A stretch of DNA of 64,000 bases from Peribacillus glennii (GCF_003429105.1 NZ_QVTD01000003.1:62001-126000), one strand, 5' to 3'. Numbered from the stretch's first letter, positions 45,056-55,076 are shown. Notes: generated by a model from the sequence alone, not told the origin. Numbers and translations are program-made.

Positions 45056-46252
45056 TTACTCCACTTCAATCGGAACAATTTTCCCTTTCTCGACAGCACC
45101 GACAATTAAATCCGATTGAAAGCCTCCGTCTTCCTCTATGCCAGGAATCACATATACCTTTTTCTCTTCAGGAATATTCTTTAATCCTTCATCCATTGCT
45201 TCGCGGATTTTCTTAGGGTCATCTACAGATCCTGCCGCTTTCATGGCTTCTACGAAAGCATTCATGGCCATGTAGTTCAATCCTGCCTCGGACCCTGGGT
45301 CTTCATTATGCTCTGCTTTATAGTTCTTAACGAATTGGTCTGTTCCTGGATTCTGGGTATCGACCAATGGCAAAACACCAATTGAGCCTTCAAGAGCTTC
45401 ATATGTGCCTGTGACTTTTTTCATTTCATCCAGCTTTGCCTGGTCCATGATGATAAAGCCGCCTTTGAAGCCCAGTTCCCTTGCTTGCTTAGCCACTTTG
45501 GCAGTCGGTTCGGATGCACCGCCGATGAAAAGGACATCCGGCTTCTTTTTCAATGCATTGGTTACGATCGTAAAGAAGTCAGTGTCTTTTGTGAAGTCGA
45601 TAGCCGAGTTATAAACGACCTGTCCGCCTGCTTTTTCCCAATGAGGAAGAAGCTTTTCTGTCCAGTCCTTGCCGTACTGGGAAGCGGTTGGAAGAGCTGC
45701 AATTTTCTTGCCGAATCTCTCCATTGTATACTCACTGAATGGTTCGATATAGCCATCATAGCGAGGCGGGATCCGGACTGTCAGTTTGTTCCCGGATTCT
45801 GTCACTTTCGGTTCGCTTGTATAAGCTCCGACGATAAAATTGTCTTGTTGATTAAATACCTGCAAAGCAAGCACTCCGCCGCTGTGAGGAGTAAAGATGA
45901 TAGGCGTCTTATGCTCCTGAATCAGCCTTTTCGCGTTGGCACCTGTTTCATTTGGCAAATATTTGTCATCTAGGGAAACGACATTGATTTTATACTTCTT
46001 GCCTTTCACTTCAAAACCGCCATCTTTGTTAATTTCCTCAGCAGCCATTTTCAACCCGTTTAAGGTACGTTCACCGTAGAACGCTGCCGGTCCGCTTAAA
46101 GGTCCGCTAAAACCGACATTTACCGTATTTCCATCTTTGCTGCCCCCGCCGCCGGATGATGAATTGGTAGAGCTCGAGCTATTGCAGGCTGCCAAAGCAA
46201 AAACTAAAGTTAACATTAGACTTACCACAAACATTAATTTGACCTTTTTCAT
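45056..46252 (-). CDS. Branched-chain-amino-acid-type ABC transporter substrate-binding lipoprotein
   Basis: Extracellular binding protein (398 aa) with a lipoprotein signal ending in ALAAC (Cys23) and a Ser/Gly/Asn-rich linker. The mature part is a LivK/Peripla_BP_6 fold (VNVGFSGPLSGPAAFYGERTLNGLKMAAEEIN). It is the last gene of a Liv-type operon and 101 nt from livF. The linked genes (thiolase, esterase, acyl-CoA enzymes) suggest that the substrate is a carboxylate or other carbon source and not necessarily an amino acid; this is inferred. GGGGGAAAAGT precedes the ATG. Confidence 0.9.
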   Translation of the reverse strand: MKKVKLMFVVSLMLTLVFALAACNSSSSTNSSSGGGGSKDGNTVNVGFSGPLSGPAAFYGERTLNGLKMAAEEINKDGGFEVKGKKYKINVVSLDDKYLPNETGANAKRLIQEHKTPIIFTPHSGGVLALQVFNQQDNFIVGAYTSEPKVTESGNKLTVRIPPRYDGYIEPFSEYTMERFGKKIAALPTASQYGKDWTEKLLPHWEKAGGQVVYNSAIDFTKDTDFFTIVTNALKKKPDVLFIGGASEPTAKVAKQARELGFKGGFIIMDQAKLDEMKKVTGTYEALEGSIGVLPLVDTQNPGTDQFVKNYKAEHNEDPGSEAGLNYMAMNAFVEAMKAAGSVDDPKKIREAMDEGLKNIPEEKKVYVIPGIEEDGGFQSDLIVGAVEKGKIVPIEVE

Positions 46253-46353
46253 ACTTTTCCCCCTCTGTTATCTAATTGGCATATTTTCGATTTGAACATA
46301 AGATGGTATCGTGCACCACCTCCTTTAATGCGGATGTTTTGTTCCAGTCAGGC

Positions 46354-47061
46354 TTAAGCCCCAATATACGCCTTGCGCACTTCCTCATTGGCAAACAGCT
46401 CATCGGAGCTTCCCTTAACGACAATTGAACCGTTTTCAAAGACATAGCCTTTATTAGCAATTTTTAATGCGGCATTGGCGTTTTGTTCCGCCAATAAAAT
46501 GGTTGTCCCCTCTTTGTTTATCTGCTGGATTACCTCGAACATCTGTTCAACGATCAATGGGGCCAGGCCGACGGAAGGCTCGTCGAGGAGCATGAGCTTC
46601 GGCTTGGACATCAAAGCCCTTCCAATCGCGAGCATTTGCTGCTGCCCTCCACTCAACGACCCAGCGGCATCGTTCCTTTTATCCTTCAATATGGGGAACA
46701 ACTCATATACATGTTCGATTGATTGTTTGATTTGTTCCTTCTTCCTGCGATGGACATATGCGCCCATCCGCAAATTTTCCTGGACGGACATATCGGAGAA
46801 TAACTTTCTCCCTTCCGCGCATTGAACAACGCCGGACTGGACGATCCGATCGGGTGACCTGCCTTTTATTGATTGTCCTTCAAATTCGATTTCCCCTTCA
46901 AAGGGCTTATTTAGCCCACTTATTGTCCGGAACGTGGTGCTTTTCCCCGCTCCATTCGATCCCAGCAAGACGACTATGTCTCCCTTTTCGACTTCAATAT
47001 TGACCTGCTGGATGGCGGTATAGCTTCCATATTTTACAGAAATACCGTTTAGCTTAAGCAA
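46354..47061 (-). CDS. livF: Liv-type ABC transporter ATP-binding protein LivF
   Basis: Second ATPase of the importer, 235 aa. Walker A LLGSNGAGKSTTFRTI, signature LSGGQQQMLAIGRALM, Walker B LMLLDEPSVGLAP and ILLAEQNA (switch region) identify LivF. TTG 47061 has GGGAGGGA 6 nt before it; the GTG two codons upstream touches the RBS. Its first bases overlap the end of livG. It forms a heterodimer with LivG. Confidence 0.93.
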   Translation of the reverse strand: MLKLNGISVKYGSYTAIQQVNIEVEKGDIVVLLGSNGAGKSTTFRTISGLNKPFEGEIEFEGQSIKGRSPDRIVQSGVVQCAEGRKLFSDMSVQENLRMGAYVHRRKKEQIKQSIEHVYELFPILKDKRNDAAGSLSGGQQQMLAIGRALMSKPKLMLLDEPSVGLAPLIVEQMFEVIQQINKEGTTILLAEQNANAALKIANKGYVFENGSIVVKGSSDELFANEEVRKAYIGA

Positions 47062-47818
47062 TGGCACTCCCTCCCAGATACGCCTTAATTACCGCTTCAT
47101 TGTTTTTTATTTGTTCAGGTGTGCCTTCCGCAATTTTTTCACCGTAATTTAAGACCATGATTTTGTCTGCCAGCTTCATGATCATTGACATTTTATGTTC
47201 GATTAGGCAGACTGTAATCCCTTTTTCGGCCATTTTCTGCATAAGGACCGCAAGGCCTTCGGTTTCGTCTGGATTCACGCCTGCTGCGGGTTCATCGAGG
47301 AACACGATTTCAGGGTCCGTGGCCAGTGCCAGGGCAAAGGCGACCCTTTTTTTCTCTTCCTGGGAGATACCGGCTGCCTGTTTATGTGCCACATGGGTCA
47401 GGCCGACAAAGTCCAGCACCTCGATTGCCTTATCCTTGCATTGCTTTTCCTCTGCCTTCAACCGCTTGGTCCTGAGTATTGCGTCAAGAAGATTGGATTT
47501 TGTCCGAAGGCGGTGGCCGACGATGACATTGTCCAAAACGGTTGATTGTTCAAATAGATTCGTTGTTTGAAAGGTTCTGGCGACCCCAAGCTCAGCAATC
47601 TTGTTGGAAGGAAGCGTGGTTATATCCTTCCCTTTGAAAATTACTTGTCCGGAAGTGGGTCGGTGAAACCCGCTGATTAAGTTAAAAAAGGTTGATTTTC
47701 CGGCTCCATTCGGTCCAATGATCGCATTAATCTTCCCTTCCTCGATGGAAAAGTCAACGGAATTTACCGCCCGCAAGCCGCCGAATTGTTTTGTCAGGTT
47801 TTTTGTTTCCAAAAACAT
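47054..47818 (-). CDS. livG: Liv-type ABC transporter ATP-binding protein LivG
   Basis: First ATPase of the importer, 254 aa. Walker A IGPNGAGKSTFFNLISG, signature variant ISQEEKKRVAFALALA (SQEEKKR in place of SGGQQ), Walker B IVFLDEPAAGVNP and CLIEHKM. The altered ABC signature is a real oddity, since most LivG have LSxGQ/LPYGxQR; the site still keeps the Ser. GGGG precedes the ATG. It lies 4 nt after livM. Confidence 0.92.
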   Translation of the reverse strand: MFLETKNLTKQFGGLRAVNSVDFSIEEGKINAIIGPNGAGKSTFFNLISGFHRPTSGQVIFKGKDITTLPSNKIAELGVARTFQTTNLFEQSTVLDNVIVGHRLRTKSNLLDAILRTKRLKAEEKQCKDKAIEVLDFVGLTHVAHKQAAGISQEEKKRVAFALALATDPEIVFLDEPAAGVNPDETEGLAVLMQKMAEKGITVCLIEHKMSMIMKLADKIMVLNYGEKIAEGTPEQIKNNEAVIKAYLGGSAIA

Positions 47819-47822
47819 CTGT

Positions 47823-48833
47823 TTACCCCTCCTTCACCTGTTTTTCCGGTTTCACCAATGAATTGACCGATAATTTCCTGTTCTTTTTCTCCTGATATTT
47901 ATGTCGCCAATCCACTACTCCGCCAACAATTCCCCTTGGGTAGAAGATGATTAACAGGGTCAATACCGGCCCGAAGATCAACATCCGGTAGTCTTGCAGA
48001 AATTGAAGCTGCTGGGAAACCCACACAATGATGATCGTACCGACAATCGGTCCTGATAGGGTTCCAATCCCGCCGACAAGCAGGTAAGTCAACAAATCAA
48101 ACGTGATTGCAGTCGAACCAATGTCCGGGCCGATGAATCGTACAAACGATGCATAAAGCGCACCCGCCAACCCGGCAAAAAACGTTGAAAGCACAAATAC
48201 GGTCAACTTGTTTTTCATTGTAGAAATCCCAATGGTCTGGGCAAGGTCTTCACTGTTTCTGATCGCAAGATATGTCCTTCCATTCAAGGAATGAACAATG
48301 CGGTAAACTACTAAAATGACAAGTAGCAAAATGGTCAAGACCAGGTAATATATTGAAAGAGCATTATCAAAGGCAATCGGGCCAATGTTCGAAGGGGCAG
48401 GTATTCCGATTAATCCCCTCACACCTTCTGTCAAGCTCTCCCATTTATCAATCACAAGATAAATAATGTAGCCGACACATAATGTATAGATGGCGAAAAA
48501 ATGCTCTTTGGTCCGCAATGCGATCAATCCGACGAAGAGACCAACTACACTGGTAATAAGGCAAGCGAGCACGAACGCGAGCCAGAAGTTCATTTGAGCC
48601 TTAACTGTCAATAAGCCGAGCGAATATGCCCCGATGGCAAAGAATCCTGCATGGGCAAGGGATAGATAGCCTGTATATCCTGCGAGTAAATTCAAACCAT
48701 AAACCCCTATCATCCAGATAAACGAGAGTGTCATGATATGTAAAAAGTACTCGTTTTGTGTGATAAAAGGAAAGGCCACGGAAAATAAAACAAGCAGGGC
48801 AATTACATTTCTTTGATTGAAAAAGGCTGCCAT
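47823..48833 (-). CDS. livM: Liv-type ABC transporter permease LivM
   Basis: Membrane subunit (336 aa) with about ten spans. The characteristic GLNLLAGYTGYLSLAHAGFFAIGAYSLGLL and VVYRIVHSLNGRTYLAIRNSEDLAQTIGISTMKNKL (ATPase-contacting loop) place it in the LivM family. The C-terminal tail of about 25 basic residues is longer than usual. It starts 1 nt after the stop of livH, with GGAAGG before the ATG. Confidence 0.93.
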   Translation of the reverse strand: MAAFFNQRNVIALLVLFSVAFPFITQNEYFLHIMTLSFIWMIGVYGLNLLAGYTGYLSLAHAGFFAIGAYSLGLLTVKAQMNFWLAFVLACLITSVVGLFVGLIALRTKEHFFAIYTLCVGYIIYLVIDKWESLTEGVRGLIGIPAPSNIGPIAFDNALSIYYLVLTILLLVILVVYRIVHSLNGRTYLAIRNSEDLAQTIGISTMKNKLTVFVLSTFFAGLAGALYASFVRFIGPDIGSTAITFDLLTYLLVGGIGTLSGPIVGTIIIVWVSQQLQFLQDYRMLIFGPVLTLLIIFYPRGIVGGVVDWRHKYQEKKNRKLSVNSLVKPEKQVKEG

Positions 48834-49697
48834 TTACCTTCCCTCCTTTGCAAACAGCCCTGTAGGCTTAACAGACAGGATTATGACCAACAGGACGAAC
48901 GCGATGATGTCTTTGTAATCATTTGAAACATATGTAGCACCTAAACTTTCGCTAAAGCCAAGAATATATCCGCCAACGATTGCTCCAGGGATGCTTCCCA
49001 TCCCTCCGAGGATAATAATGACAAAGGCTTTTAGTATGACCAAATGGCCCATTCCCGGAAATACGAGATTGATAGGAGCTGCGAGCGAGCAGGCGATTGC
49101 AGCCAATGCACCGGAAATCATAAATGTGAGCATCGCAACTTTGTTCGTATTTATCCCGACCAGGTTTGCTCCTTCCCGGTTCTGTGCCATGGCAATGATG
49201 GTTGAGCCTATGAATGTTTTCTTTAGGAAGAGGTATAACAAAATCATGACGGCTATGGCGGAAACGATGATCAATAATCTTTGCGAAGTGAAGGTGATGC
49301 CAAAAAGGTTTATCACTTTATCGTAAGGAGTTGGCATGGACTGGTAATCTGCGCCCCATACGAACTGGGCAAAAGCTTCCAAAAATAAAAGGATACCGAT
49401 TGCAGCAATTTTGTCATGGATGGGAGGCGCGTGCCTCAGCGGGTGGAAAACAAGTCTTTCCAGCAATACCCCTGTCAATCCGACTACGAGGATCGAAACG
49501 AAAATAGCCAGCCAATAATGAAGCCCGGCTGAAGTCATCATTGTTAAGGTGATGTACCCGCCTAACATATATAAGGCACCGTGGGCGAAATTTGGAATAT
49601 GCAGGATTCCATAGACCAGCGTTAACCCCAAAGCAACAAGGCTGTAAACGCTTCCAATCGTCAGGCCGTTAAATAACTGTTGGATTAATATTTCCAA
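48834..49697 (-). CDS. livH: Liv-type ABC transporter permease LivH
   Basis: Membrane subunit (287 aa), partner of LivM. Signatures are LFNGLTIGSVYSLVALGLTLVYGILHIPNFAHGALYMLGGY and LVGINTNKVAMLTFMISG, the ATPase-contact loop. TTG 49697 has GGGGGA 6 nt before it. The upstream frame to 49718 lacks a spaced RBS. It is third in a seven-gene unit starting with the thiolase at 52.0 kb. Confidence 0.93.
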   Translation of the reverse strand: MEILIQQLFNGLTIGSVYSLVALGLTLVYGILHIPNFAHGALYMLGGYITLTMMTSAGLHYWLAIFVSILVVGLTGVLLERLVFHPLRHAPPIHDKIAAIGILLFLEAFAQFVWGADYQSMPTPYDKVINLFGITFTSQRLLIIVSAIAVMILLYLFLKKTFIGSTIIAMAQNREGANLVGINTNKVAMLTFMISGALAAIACSLAAPINLVFPGMGHLVILKAFVIIILGGMGSIPGAIVGGYILGFSESLGATYVSNDYKDIIAFVLLVIILSVKPTGLFAKEGR

Positions 49698-49780
49698 TTT
49701 GTATCCCCCTTTGACCAAAGATAATTTTATTGATATAACATGCTGGTTTTGCGCGGCGATATTCCTGTTTCCCTGCTATT

Positions 49781-50734
49781 TTACAGGGATGAAGCTTCAT
49801 TCTTTGAGAATTGCTTTCTTAAAGCCCGGGCTGCATCTTTGATTGCCCGTTTACTGTCATCCAACGGCTCCGTCATGGTCAGGAATCCATGAATCATGCC
49901 GGGATAACATACATACATCGTTTCCACGCCTGCTTTTTGAAGTTTTTTCGCATACATTTCCCCACCGTCACATAATGGGTCATATTCTGCTGTCATTATG
50001 TAAGCAGGTGGCATTAATCCCGTTTCTGAGTCTGGAATGATCATAGGGGCAGCCAACGGGCTGTGAGTATCTTCAAGGGAATTCAAGTATTGCTCCTGGA
50101 ACCATTTCATCGTTGATTTGGTCAAATGGTACCCTTCACCGTATTTATCAAAGGAAGGCGTTCGTGCATAGCCGGTCGAAGGGTAAAATAACATTTGATA
50201 CATGATGGATGGCTCCTTTCGCTGGTTGGCTAAATAACAAACAACGGTTGCAAGGTTGCCGCCTGCGCTGTCTCCTGCTACTGCAATGGCCGATTTGTCA
50301 ATTCCTAGCTCCCCGGCGTTCCCGGCTGCCCATTTTACAGCAAGGTACGCATCCTCCACAGCATTAGGGAATTTGGCTTCAGGTGCGAGGCTGTAATCTA
50401 CTGAAAGCACTTTACATCCAGACTCAATAGCTAGGGCGCGGCAAAGGGCATCATGGGTTTCCAGATTGCCGATGACCCAGCCTCCGCCATGGAAATAGAT
50501 GAGTGCAGGGAGTGTTTCTTCTTCGCTGGGAGTGTAAATTCTGATAGATATATCATTCTTGTATCCTTTTATTGTCCGGTCTTCTGTTTGAAAAATCTCT
50601 TGGGGATTATTTAAATAGCTGCACATTTTCGCATAGGCTGCGCGTGCCTCAGAAACGGTCAGTTGCTCAAGAGGCGGAGCTGAATTTGCAGCGAAGATAT
50701 CGAGCAATGCACGGGCTTGGGGGTGCAAAGCCAT
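49781..50734 (-). CDS. Alpha/beta hydrolase, hormone-sensitive-lipase family
   Basis: Carboxylesterase (317 aa) of the HSL group. The oxyanion-hole motif is YFHGGGWVIGN, the nucleophile elbow is VAGDSAGGNLATVV, and the acid/His pair lies in TAEYDPLCDGG and CYPGMIHGF. Cytoplasmic, no signal peptide. ATG 50734 sits 9 nt behind GGAGG; the ATG at 50743 overlaps the RBS. Placement between the thiolase and the transporter suggests it releases an acid from an imported ester; this is inferred. Confidence 0.9.
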   Translation of the reverse strand: MALHPQARALLDIFAANSAPPLEQLTVSEARAAYAKMCSYLNNPQEIFQTEDRTIKGYKNDISIRIYTPSEEETLPALIYFHGGGWVIGNLETHDALCRALAIESGCKVLSVDYSLAPEAKFPNAVEDAYLAVKWAAGNAGELGIDKSAIAVAGDSAGGNLATVVCYLANQRKEPSIMYQMLFYPSTGYARTPSFDKYGEGYHLTKSTMKWFQEQYLNSLEDTHSPLAAPMIIPDSETGLMPPAYIMTAEYDPLCDGGEMYAKKLQKAGVETMYVCYPGMIHGFLTMTEPLDDSKRAIKDAARALRKQFSKNEASSL

Positions 50735-50851
50735 AATTGTCATCCTCCTTCAAATCGTTGCTTGTCCTTTATTCAGCTGGGTTGTGAGGGAGAAGCGAAG
50801 GCCGTTCTTCCTCACAAGCAGCCAATTGGTATTTTTAAAAATCGATAACTT

Positions 50852-52021
50852 TTACCCGCGCTCCAGAATGGTCGCAATCCCCTGTCCCCCGCCGATACAA
50901 GCGGTGATCAGGGCGTACCTCCCGCCTGATCGCTTCAATTCATAAACGGCTTTTGTGGCAAGGATAGCTCCGGTAGCGCCGAGGGGGTGTCCGTGCGCGA
51001 TGGCCCCGCCATTGATGTTCACTTTTTCAAGGTCCATTTCGAGCTCCCTGTTGCAAGCAAGCACTTGTCCGGCAAATGCCTCATTGATTTCAATGACATC
51101 CATATCCCCCAATGATAGTCCGGCTTTCTCCAGCACTTTTCTTGTGGAAGGAACAGGGCCAATTCCCATGATATTTGGGTCCACACCGGCTACTGCGTAT
51201 GAACGGACGGTCGCCAATGGTGTTAGCCCCAGCTCCTCGGCTTTTTCCCTGGACATGATCACCAGGGCGGAGGCAGCGTCGTTTAACCCAGAACTATTGC
51301 CTGCTGTCACTGTACCGCCCTTCAGAAAGGCTGGTTGCAGTTTGGAGAGTGCTTCCACTGTCGTTTGAGGCCGGGGATGTTCATCAGTCTTAAAAATGAT
51401 TGGATCCCCTCTTCTGACAGGGATGCTTATTGGAACGATCTGTTCATCAAAGCGGCCCTCCTCCATTGCCCTTGCCATCCTTTTTTGGCTTTGAAGCGCG
51501 AATTCATCTTGTTCATCCCTGCTGATCTGATATTTTTCAACCAGGTTTTCAGCAGTGATGCCCATTGGCGGGTCCCCGATTTCCTTTGGAGAAAGCTGTG
51601 ATTTCCTAAATTGAGGAGGAGCCGCGCTATATGCCTTTTCTGCGCGTTCGAGCAAGTAAGGCGCTCGGCTCATGCTTTCCGTGCCTCCTGCAATATAAAT
51701 GTCGCCGTCACCAGCCTTAATGGCCTGTGCCGCTAGGTTGATTGCGTTTAGGCCCGATCCGCATTGCCGATCGACGGTCAACCCGGGCAGGTTTAGTGAT
51801 AATCCTGTTTGAAGCGCTGTCAATCTTGCAATATTTCCTCCCCCGCTGAGAACATTTCCAAAAATGACGTCATCCACGGTCCCAGGATCGATGTTGGCTC
51901 TCTTTACCGCTTCTTTTATCGCTTCGGCGCCGAAAACATGCGCCGGAATGCCTGCAAGTGCACTCCCCTGCCTGCCTATAGCCGTTCTTACAGCTGAAAC
52001 GATCACTGCGTCTCTTTTCAT
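50852..52021 (-). CDS. Acetyl-CoA acetyltransferase (thiolase)
   Basis: Cleaves or forms acetoacetyl-CoA-type compounds, 389 aa. The nucleophile Cys87 is in VDRQCGSGLNAIN, the general-base His in GGAIAHGHPLGATGA and the second Cys in TACIGGGQG. INEAFAGQ is complete. AAGGAG lies before the ATG at suitable spacing. It heads the unit that includes the esterase and the Liv-type transporter, behind a TetR-like operator (52061-52082). Degradative and biosynthetic thiolases cannot be told apart from sequence alone; context favours degradation. Confidence 0.92.
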   Translation of the reverse strand: MKRDAVIVSAVRTAIGRQGSALAGIPAHVFGAEAIKEAVKRANIDPGTVDDVIFGNVLSGGGNIARLTALQTGLSLNLPGLTVDRQCGSGLNAINLAAQAIKAGDGDIYIAGGTESMSRAPYLLERAEKAYSAAPPQFRKSQLSPKEIGDPPMGITAENLVEKYQISRDEQDEFALQSQKRMARAMEEGRFDEQIVPISIPVRRGDPIIFKTDEHPRPQTTVEALSKLQPAFLKGGTVTAGNSSGLNDAASALVIMSREKAEELGLTPLATVRSYAVAGVDPNIMGIGPVPSTRKVLEKAGLSLGDMDVIEINEAFAGQVLACNRELEMDLEKVNINGGAIAHGHPLGATGAILATKAVYELKRSGGRYALITACIGGGQGIATILERG

Positions 52022-52060
52022 GTTTTCCCCACTCCTTCATGGATTCTATTTATCTGTTTT

Positions 52061-52082
52061 ACATACTAACTAGTTGGTATGT
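52061..52082. promoter_or_regulatory. TetR-type palindrome upstream of the thiolase
   Basis: A 22-bp near-perfect dyad, arms ACATACTAACT and AGTTGGTATGT, with one mismatched pair. It lies roughly +5 to +27 relative to the predicted start and 40-61 bp before the ATG. The size and symmetry suit a TetR-family repressor of acyl-CoA genes; no tetR gene is in the window. Confidence 0.6.
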
Positions 52083-52094
52083 ATCTTTAAGTCG

Positions 52095-52123
52095 ATAGTA
52101 AACAATAAATTCAGAATATTCAA
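52095..52123 (-). promoter_or_regulatory. Sigma-A promoter of the thiolase-esterase-liv unit
   Basis: Minus strand TTGAAT (52123-52118), 17 nt, TACTAT (52100-52095). The TetR-type operator sits immediately downstream and a second dyad overlaps the -35 region. Confidence 0.6.
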
Positions 52124-52159
52124 GATAATATTTTGTCGTTTTTGCAAAAATATTATCTT
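52122..52159. repeat. 13-bp-arm inverted repeat overlapping the -35 region
   Basis: AAGATAATATTTT (52122-52134) and AAAATATTATCTT (52147-52159) are perfect complements around a 12-nt loop. No T-run follows on the minus strand. It may be a weak terminator for the thioesterase transcript, or a second regulator site touching the -35. Confidence 0.55.
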
Positions 52160-52238
52160 TTTGCGTAAAATAATGGAATTATGTTCCTTTTCTCGGAGCC
52201 TTATTACTTGTAGTTTCAATTAAAAAAATTGCCAGGAA

Positions 52239-52733
52239 TCAGGACTCTCTCAGAATCTTAAAGGTCCCGATTCCTTTTGCCAGCAATTTGTTGCCGGAAT
52301 CTGTGATTTGCCCTTCAAGGGTAGCGATTTTATAGCCTAGCTGGAGGATCTTGGCTTCCGCGAATACATCTCCCTCTGTAACACTTGCCAGAAAGTGGGT
52401 GTTAAGGCTTATGGTCACGCATTTGGTTTTTGTTACAGAACGAAGCAGCATCCCCTGGATGAAATCCAACATGCTGGCAAGGACTCCACCATGCAGGGTT
52501 CCGTTTGCATTTAATAAATTCTCTTTTACTGCCAGCTTGATTTTCACATTATTATCTTGAAATTGTATTATTTCAAGCCCTAAATGGTTATAAAAGGGAC
52601 TGTTCAGAAAACTATCCTTTACTAGATTAATATCTTCTTTTAACAGCCTGCTCACCCTTTCAAGAAATCTTTTTACTTCAAGTGCAGTTCGTCCCTTAGG
52701 TGAAACTAAATTAGATTTCAGCAATATTTTCAA
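52239..52733 (-). CDS. PaaI-type hotdog-fold acyl-CoA thioesterase
   Basis: 164-residue single hotdog domain. The family signature is [20 protein letters not shown] (about residues 75-95), followed by [17 protein letters not shown]. It hydrolyses acyl- or aryl-CoA and may salvage CoA when the pathway stalls. The start is TTG 52733, inside the 3' end of the thiolase (23-nt overlap), so it is translationally coupled. It is the last gene of the sigma-54-controlled unit. Confidence 0.8.
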   Translation of the reverse strand: MKILLKSNLVSPKGRTALEVKRFLERVSRLLKEDINLVKDSFLNSPFYNHLGLEIIQFQDNNVKIKLAVKENLLNANGTLHGGVLASMLDFIQGMLLRSVTKTKCVTISLNTHFLASVTEGDVFAEAKILQLGYKIATLEGQITDSGNKLLAKGIGTFKILRES

Positions 52734-53907
52734 TCATGATTGCCATTCCCTGGCCGCCGCCTACGCATAGGGTGGCAATGCCAAGCTGATTGTTTCTGCG
52801 TTTCAGCTCATGCAACAGGGTGGTCACGATGCGCGCTCCCGTCGATCCTACTGGATGCCCTAGGGCAATGGCGCCGCCATTTACGTTAACCTTTTCCTGA
52901 TCTAGGTTTAATTCGCGAATGACCGCAAGAGCCTGGGAGGCAAATGCTTCATTTAATTCAAACAAATCGATATCTTCCAGGGTTTTACCTGTACGTTCCA
53001 GCAATTTCTTAACGGCCGGTACCGGACCGATCCCCATGATTTCAGGTGGAACCCCTACTGCCGCCCAGTCTACTATTCTGGCAAGCGGTTCCAAACTCAA
53101 CTCCTTTGCTTTTGCATGGCTCATTACCACTAGAGCTGATGCTCCGTCGTTGCGTCCGCATGCATTACCGGCTGTAACACTGCCGTCGTTTCGAAATGCC
53201 GCTTTCAAAGAAGAAAGTTTTTCAATCGATGTTTCAGGTCGCGGATGTTCATCGGTATCAAATGTAAAAGAATGTTTCTTTTCCGTTATTTCTATCGGGA
53301 TGATTTCATCTTTAAATTTGCCCTGGGCGATGGCTTTCCCGGCGCGTTGTTGGCTTTCAAGTGCGAAGGCATCCTGGTCTTCACGGGAAATATCATATTT
53401 TTCGGCAACATTTTCAGCCGTTATTCCCATTCCTAAATTATCGCCATATATTTCTTTTGGCTGCTGCCCAGCCTCCGTATTAGAATCAACGAGGTGGGCG
53501 CGGTCTCCCCCGAAACGAGATTCCCTTAAATAAATCGGAGAGCAGCTCATACTTTCCGTTCCCCCTGCAACGACGATATCTGCCTGACGCGACTGAATTT
53601 GCTGTACAGCTGATGCAATGGCCTGCATTCCTGACGCACAAAGTCTGTTCACGGTATAGGCGGGCGTTGTATCCGGGATTCCTGACCGAAGAGCGGCCAC
53701 CCTTGCCACGTTGGATGATTCAGTGCTTTGCCTTACTTCACCCATAATCACTTCATCTACCTGTTCTGCCTCGATATTCGCCCGTTTAATCGCTTCTTTT
53801 ATTACATGGCTTGCTAAATGGCCGGAGTTAAGGTTTTTTAATGAACCTCCATACCGGCCTATAGGTGTCCGCACTGCGCTTACAATAACAATTTCATCAT
53901 TTTTCAT
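52711..53907 (-). CDS. Acetyl-CoA acyltransferase (degradative thiolase)
   Basis: 398-residue thiolase. Nucleophile Cys90 in [30 protein letters not shown] with the base His, LNEAFASQ and TLCVGGGQG. Performs the last, thiolytic step of the beta-oxidation-like route encoded by the neighbouring genes. AAAGGA precedes the ATG. It is only about half identical in motif context to the thiolase at 50.9-52.0 kb, so the two are distinct isozymes in separately regulated units. Confidence 0.92.
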   Translation of the reverse strand: MKNDEIVIVSAVRTPIGRYGGSLKNLNSGHLASHVIKEAIKRANIEAEQVDEVIMGEVRQSTESSNVARVAALRSGIPDTTPAYTVNRLCASGMQAIASAVQQIQSRQADIVVAGGTESMSCSPIYLRESRFGGDRAHLVDSNTEAGQQPKEIYGDNLGMGITAENVAEKYDISREDQDAFALESQQRAGKAIAQGKFKDEIIPIEITEKKHSFTFDTDEHPRPETSIEKLSSLKAAFRNDGSVTAGNACGRNDGASALVVMSHAKAKELSLEPLARIVDWAAVGVPPEIMGIGPVPAVKKLLERTGKTLEDIDLFELNEAFASQALAVIRELNLDQEKVNVNGGAIALGHPVGSTGARIVTTLLHELKRRNNQLGIATLCVGGGQGMAIMIENIAEI

Positions 53908-53927
53908 GGAATTTGATCCTTTCTGCC

Positions 53928-55076
53928 TCAGCTGTAATCTTTTTTCAATTGGCCCGCAATGATATTTTTTTGGATCTCCGATGTTCCTTCATAAATTCTC
54001 GTAATTCGCGCATCCCTGAAGAATCTTTCAATCGGGTAGTCAGAAATGTAACCGATTCCGCCATGTACCTGCACCGCCTTATCAGCAACACGGTTATAAA
54101 CTTCCGATCCAAATAGCTTCAACATCGCGGCTTCCTTGATGACCTTCATGTCTTCATCGACCATCCAGGCGACTCTGTACGTAAACGAACGCAAGGCCTC
54201 GATATCCATGGCCATTTCCGAAATCATGTGAGCCACTGCCTGATGCTCAATGATCGGTACGTAAAATTGGACCCGTTCCTTCGCATAAGCCATTGATAAA
54301 TCGAGCAGTTTCTGGCACGAGCCCAAATTGCGGGCGGCCAGCCCGGCCCGGCCGTTCGCCAAAATTTTCAATGCGTTCACATAACCCTGTCCCTCTGTTC
54401 CCAGGACATTTTCAGACGGGACTTCACAGTCTTCCATAATCACTTCAGCAGAATGGGAGCCTCTTAACCCCATCTTTTTCTCCACTGCTCCTACCTTGAA
54501 TCCGGGAAAATCTTTTTCTACAATAAATGATGTGATCCCTTTGGCGCCTTTTGAAGCATCCGTCACGGCCATAACGGTAAAGATGTCTGCTTCCGTGGCA
54601 TTGGTAATATAGTGCTTGGTTCCATTAAGAATATATTTATCGCCTTTTTTTACGGCTGTCGTCTTTAAATTGGTTGCATTTGAACCTGCACTTGGCTCTG
54701 TCAGGGCAAAAGCGCCAATTTTTTCCCCACTAGCCATACTTGGCAGATATTTTTGCTTTTGCCCTTCATTGCCCATCTCGACAATGCCGACGGTGCCTAT
54801 GCCGGTATGCGCGCCAATTAAGGTGGTGTAGCCGTTATGCGTCGCCCCTATTTCTTCATAAAGAGCGCATTTCCCAACCATCCCAATCCCAAGCCCGCCA
54901 TATTCTTCCGGTATGCTCAAACCGAAAAGGCCAAGCTCTTTGGACATTTCGATGATTTTCGAAGGTATTGTATTTTCCTCCTCGATTTGCATCGCTACCG
55001 CTTCCACTTCTGTTTGTACAAAGTCCCGCACATTTCTTTTTAAAAATTCGATATCTTCGTCAAGACGAAAATTCAT
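53928..55076 (-). CDS. Acyl-CoA dehydrogenase (second of the operon)
   Basis: FAD-dependent dehydrogenase (382 aa) that introduces the alpha-beta double bond. [21 protein letters not shown] and [19 protein letters not shown] form the FAD/substrate region. The catalytic Glu lies in [14 protein letters not shown] at the C-terminus. The conserved [20 protein letters not shown] is complete. GGAGGG precedes the ATG. It is paralogous to the dehydrogenase at 58.1-59.2 kb; two such genes in one unit suggest action on different chain lengths or branched substrates. Confidence 0.93.
   Translation of the reverse strand: MNFRLDEDIEFLKRNVRDFVQTEVEAVAMQIEEENTIPSKIIEMSKELGLFGLSIPEEYGGLGIGMVGKCALYEEIGATHNGYTTLIGAHTGIGTVGIVEMGNEGQKQKYLPSMASGEKIGAFALTEPSAGSNATNLKTTAVKKGDKYILNGTKHYITNATEADIFTVMAVTDASKGAKGITSFIVEKDFPGFKVGAVEKKMGLRGSHSAEVIMEDCEVPSENVLGTEGQGYVNALKILANGRAGLAARNLGSCQKLLDLSMAYAKERVQFYVPIIEHQAVAHMISEMAMDIEALRSFTYRVAWMVDEDMKVIKEAAMLKLFGSEVYNRVADKAVQVHGGIGYISDYPIERFFRDARITRIYEGTSEIQKNIIAGQLKKDYS

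Noticed and set aside
52919..53533. Open frame of 204 codons on the plus strand opposite the thiolase
   Set aside because: Antisense shadow; thiolase motifs on the minus strand are complete.
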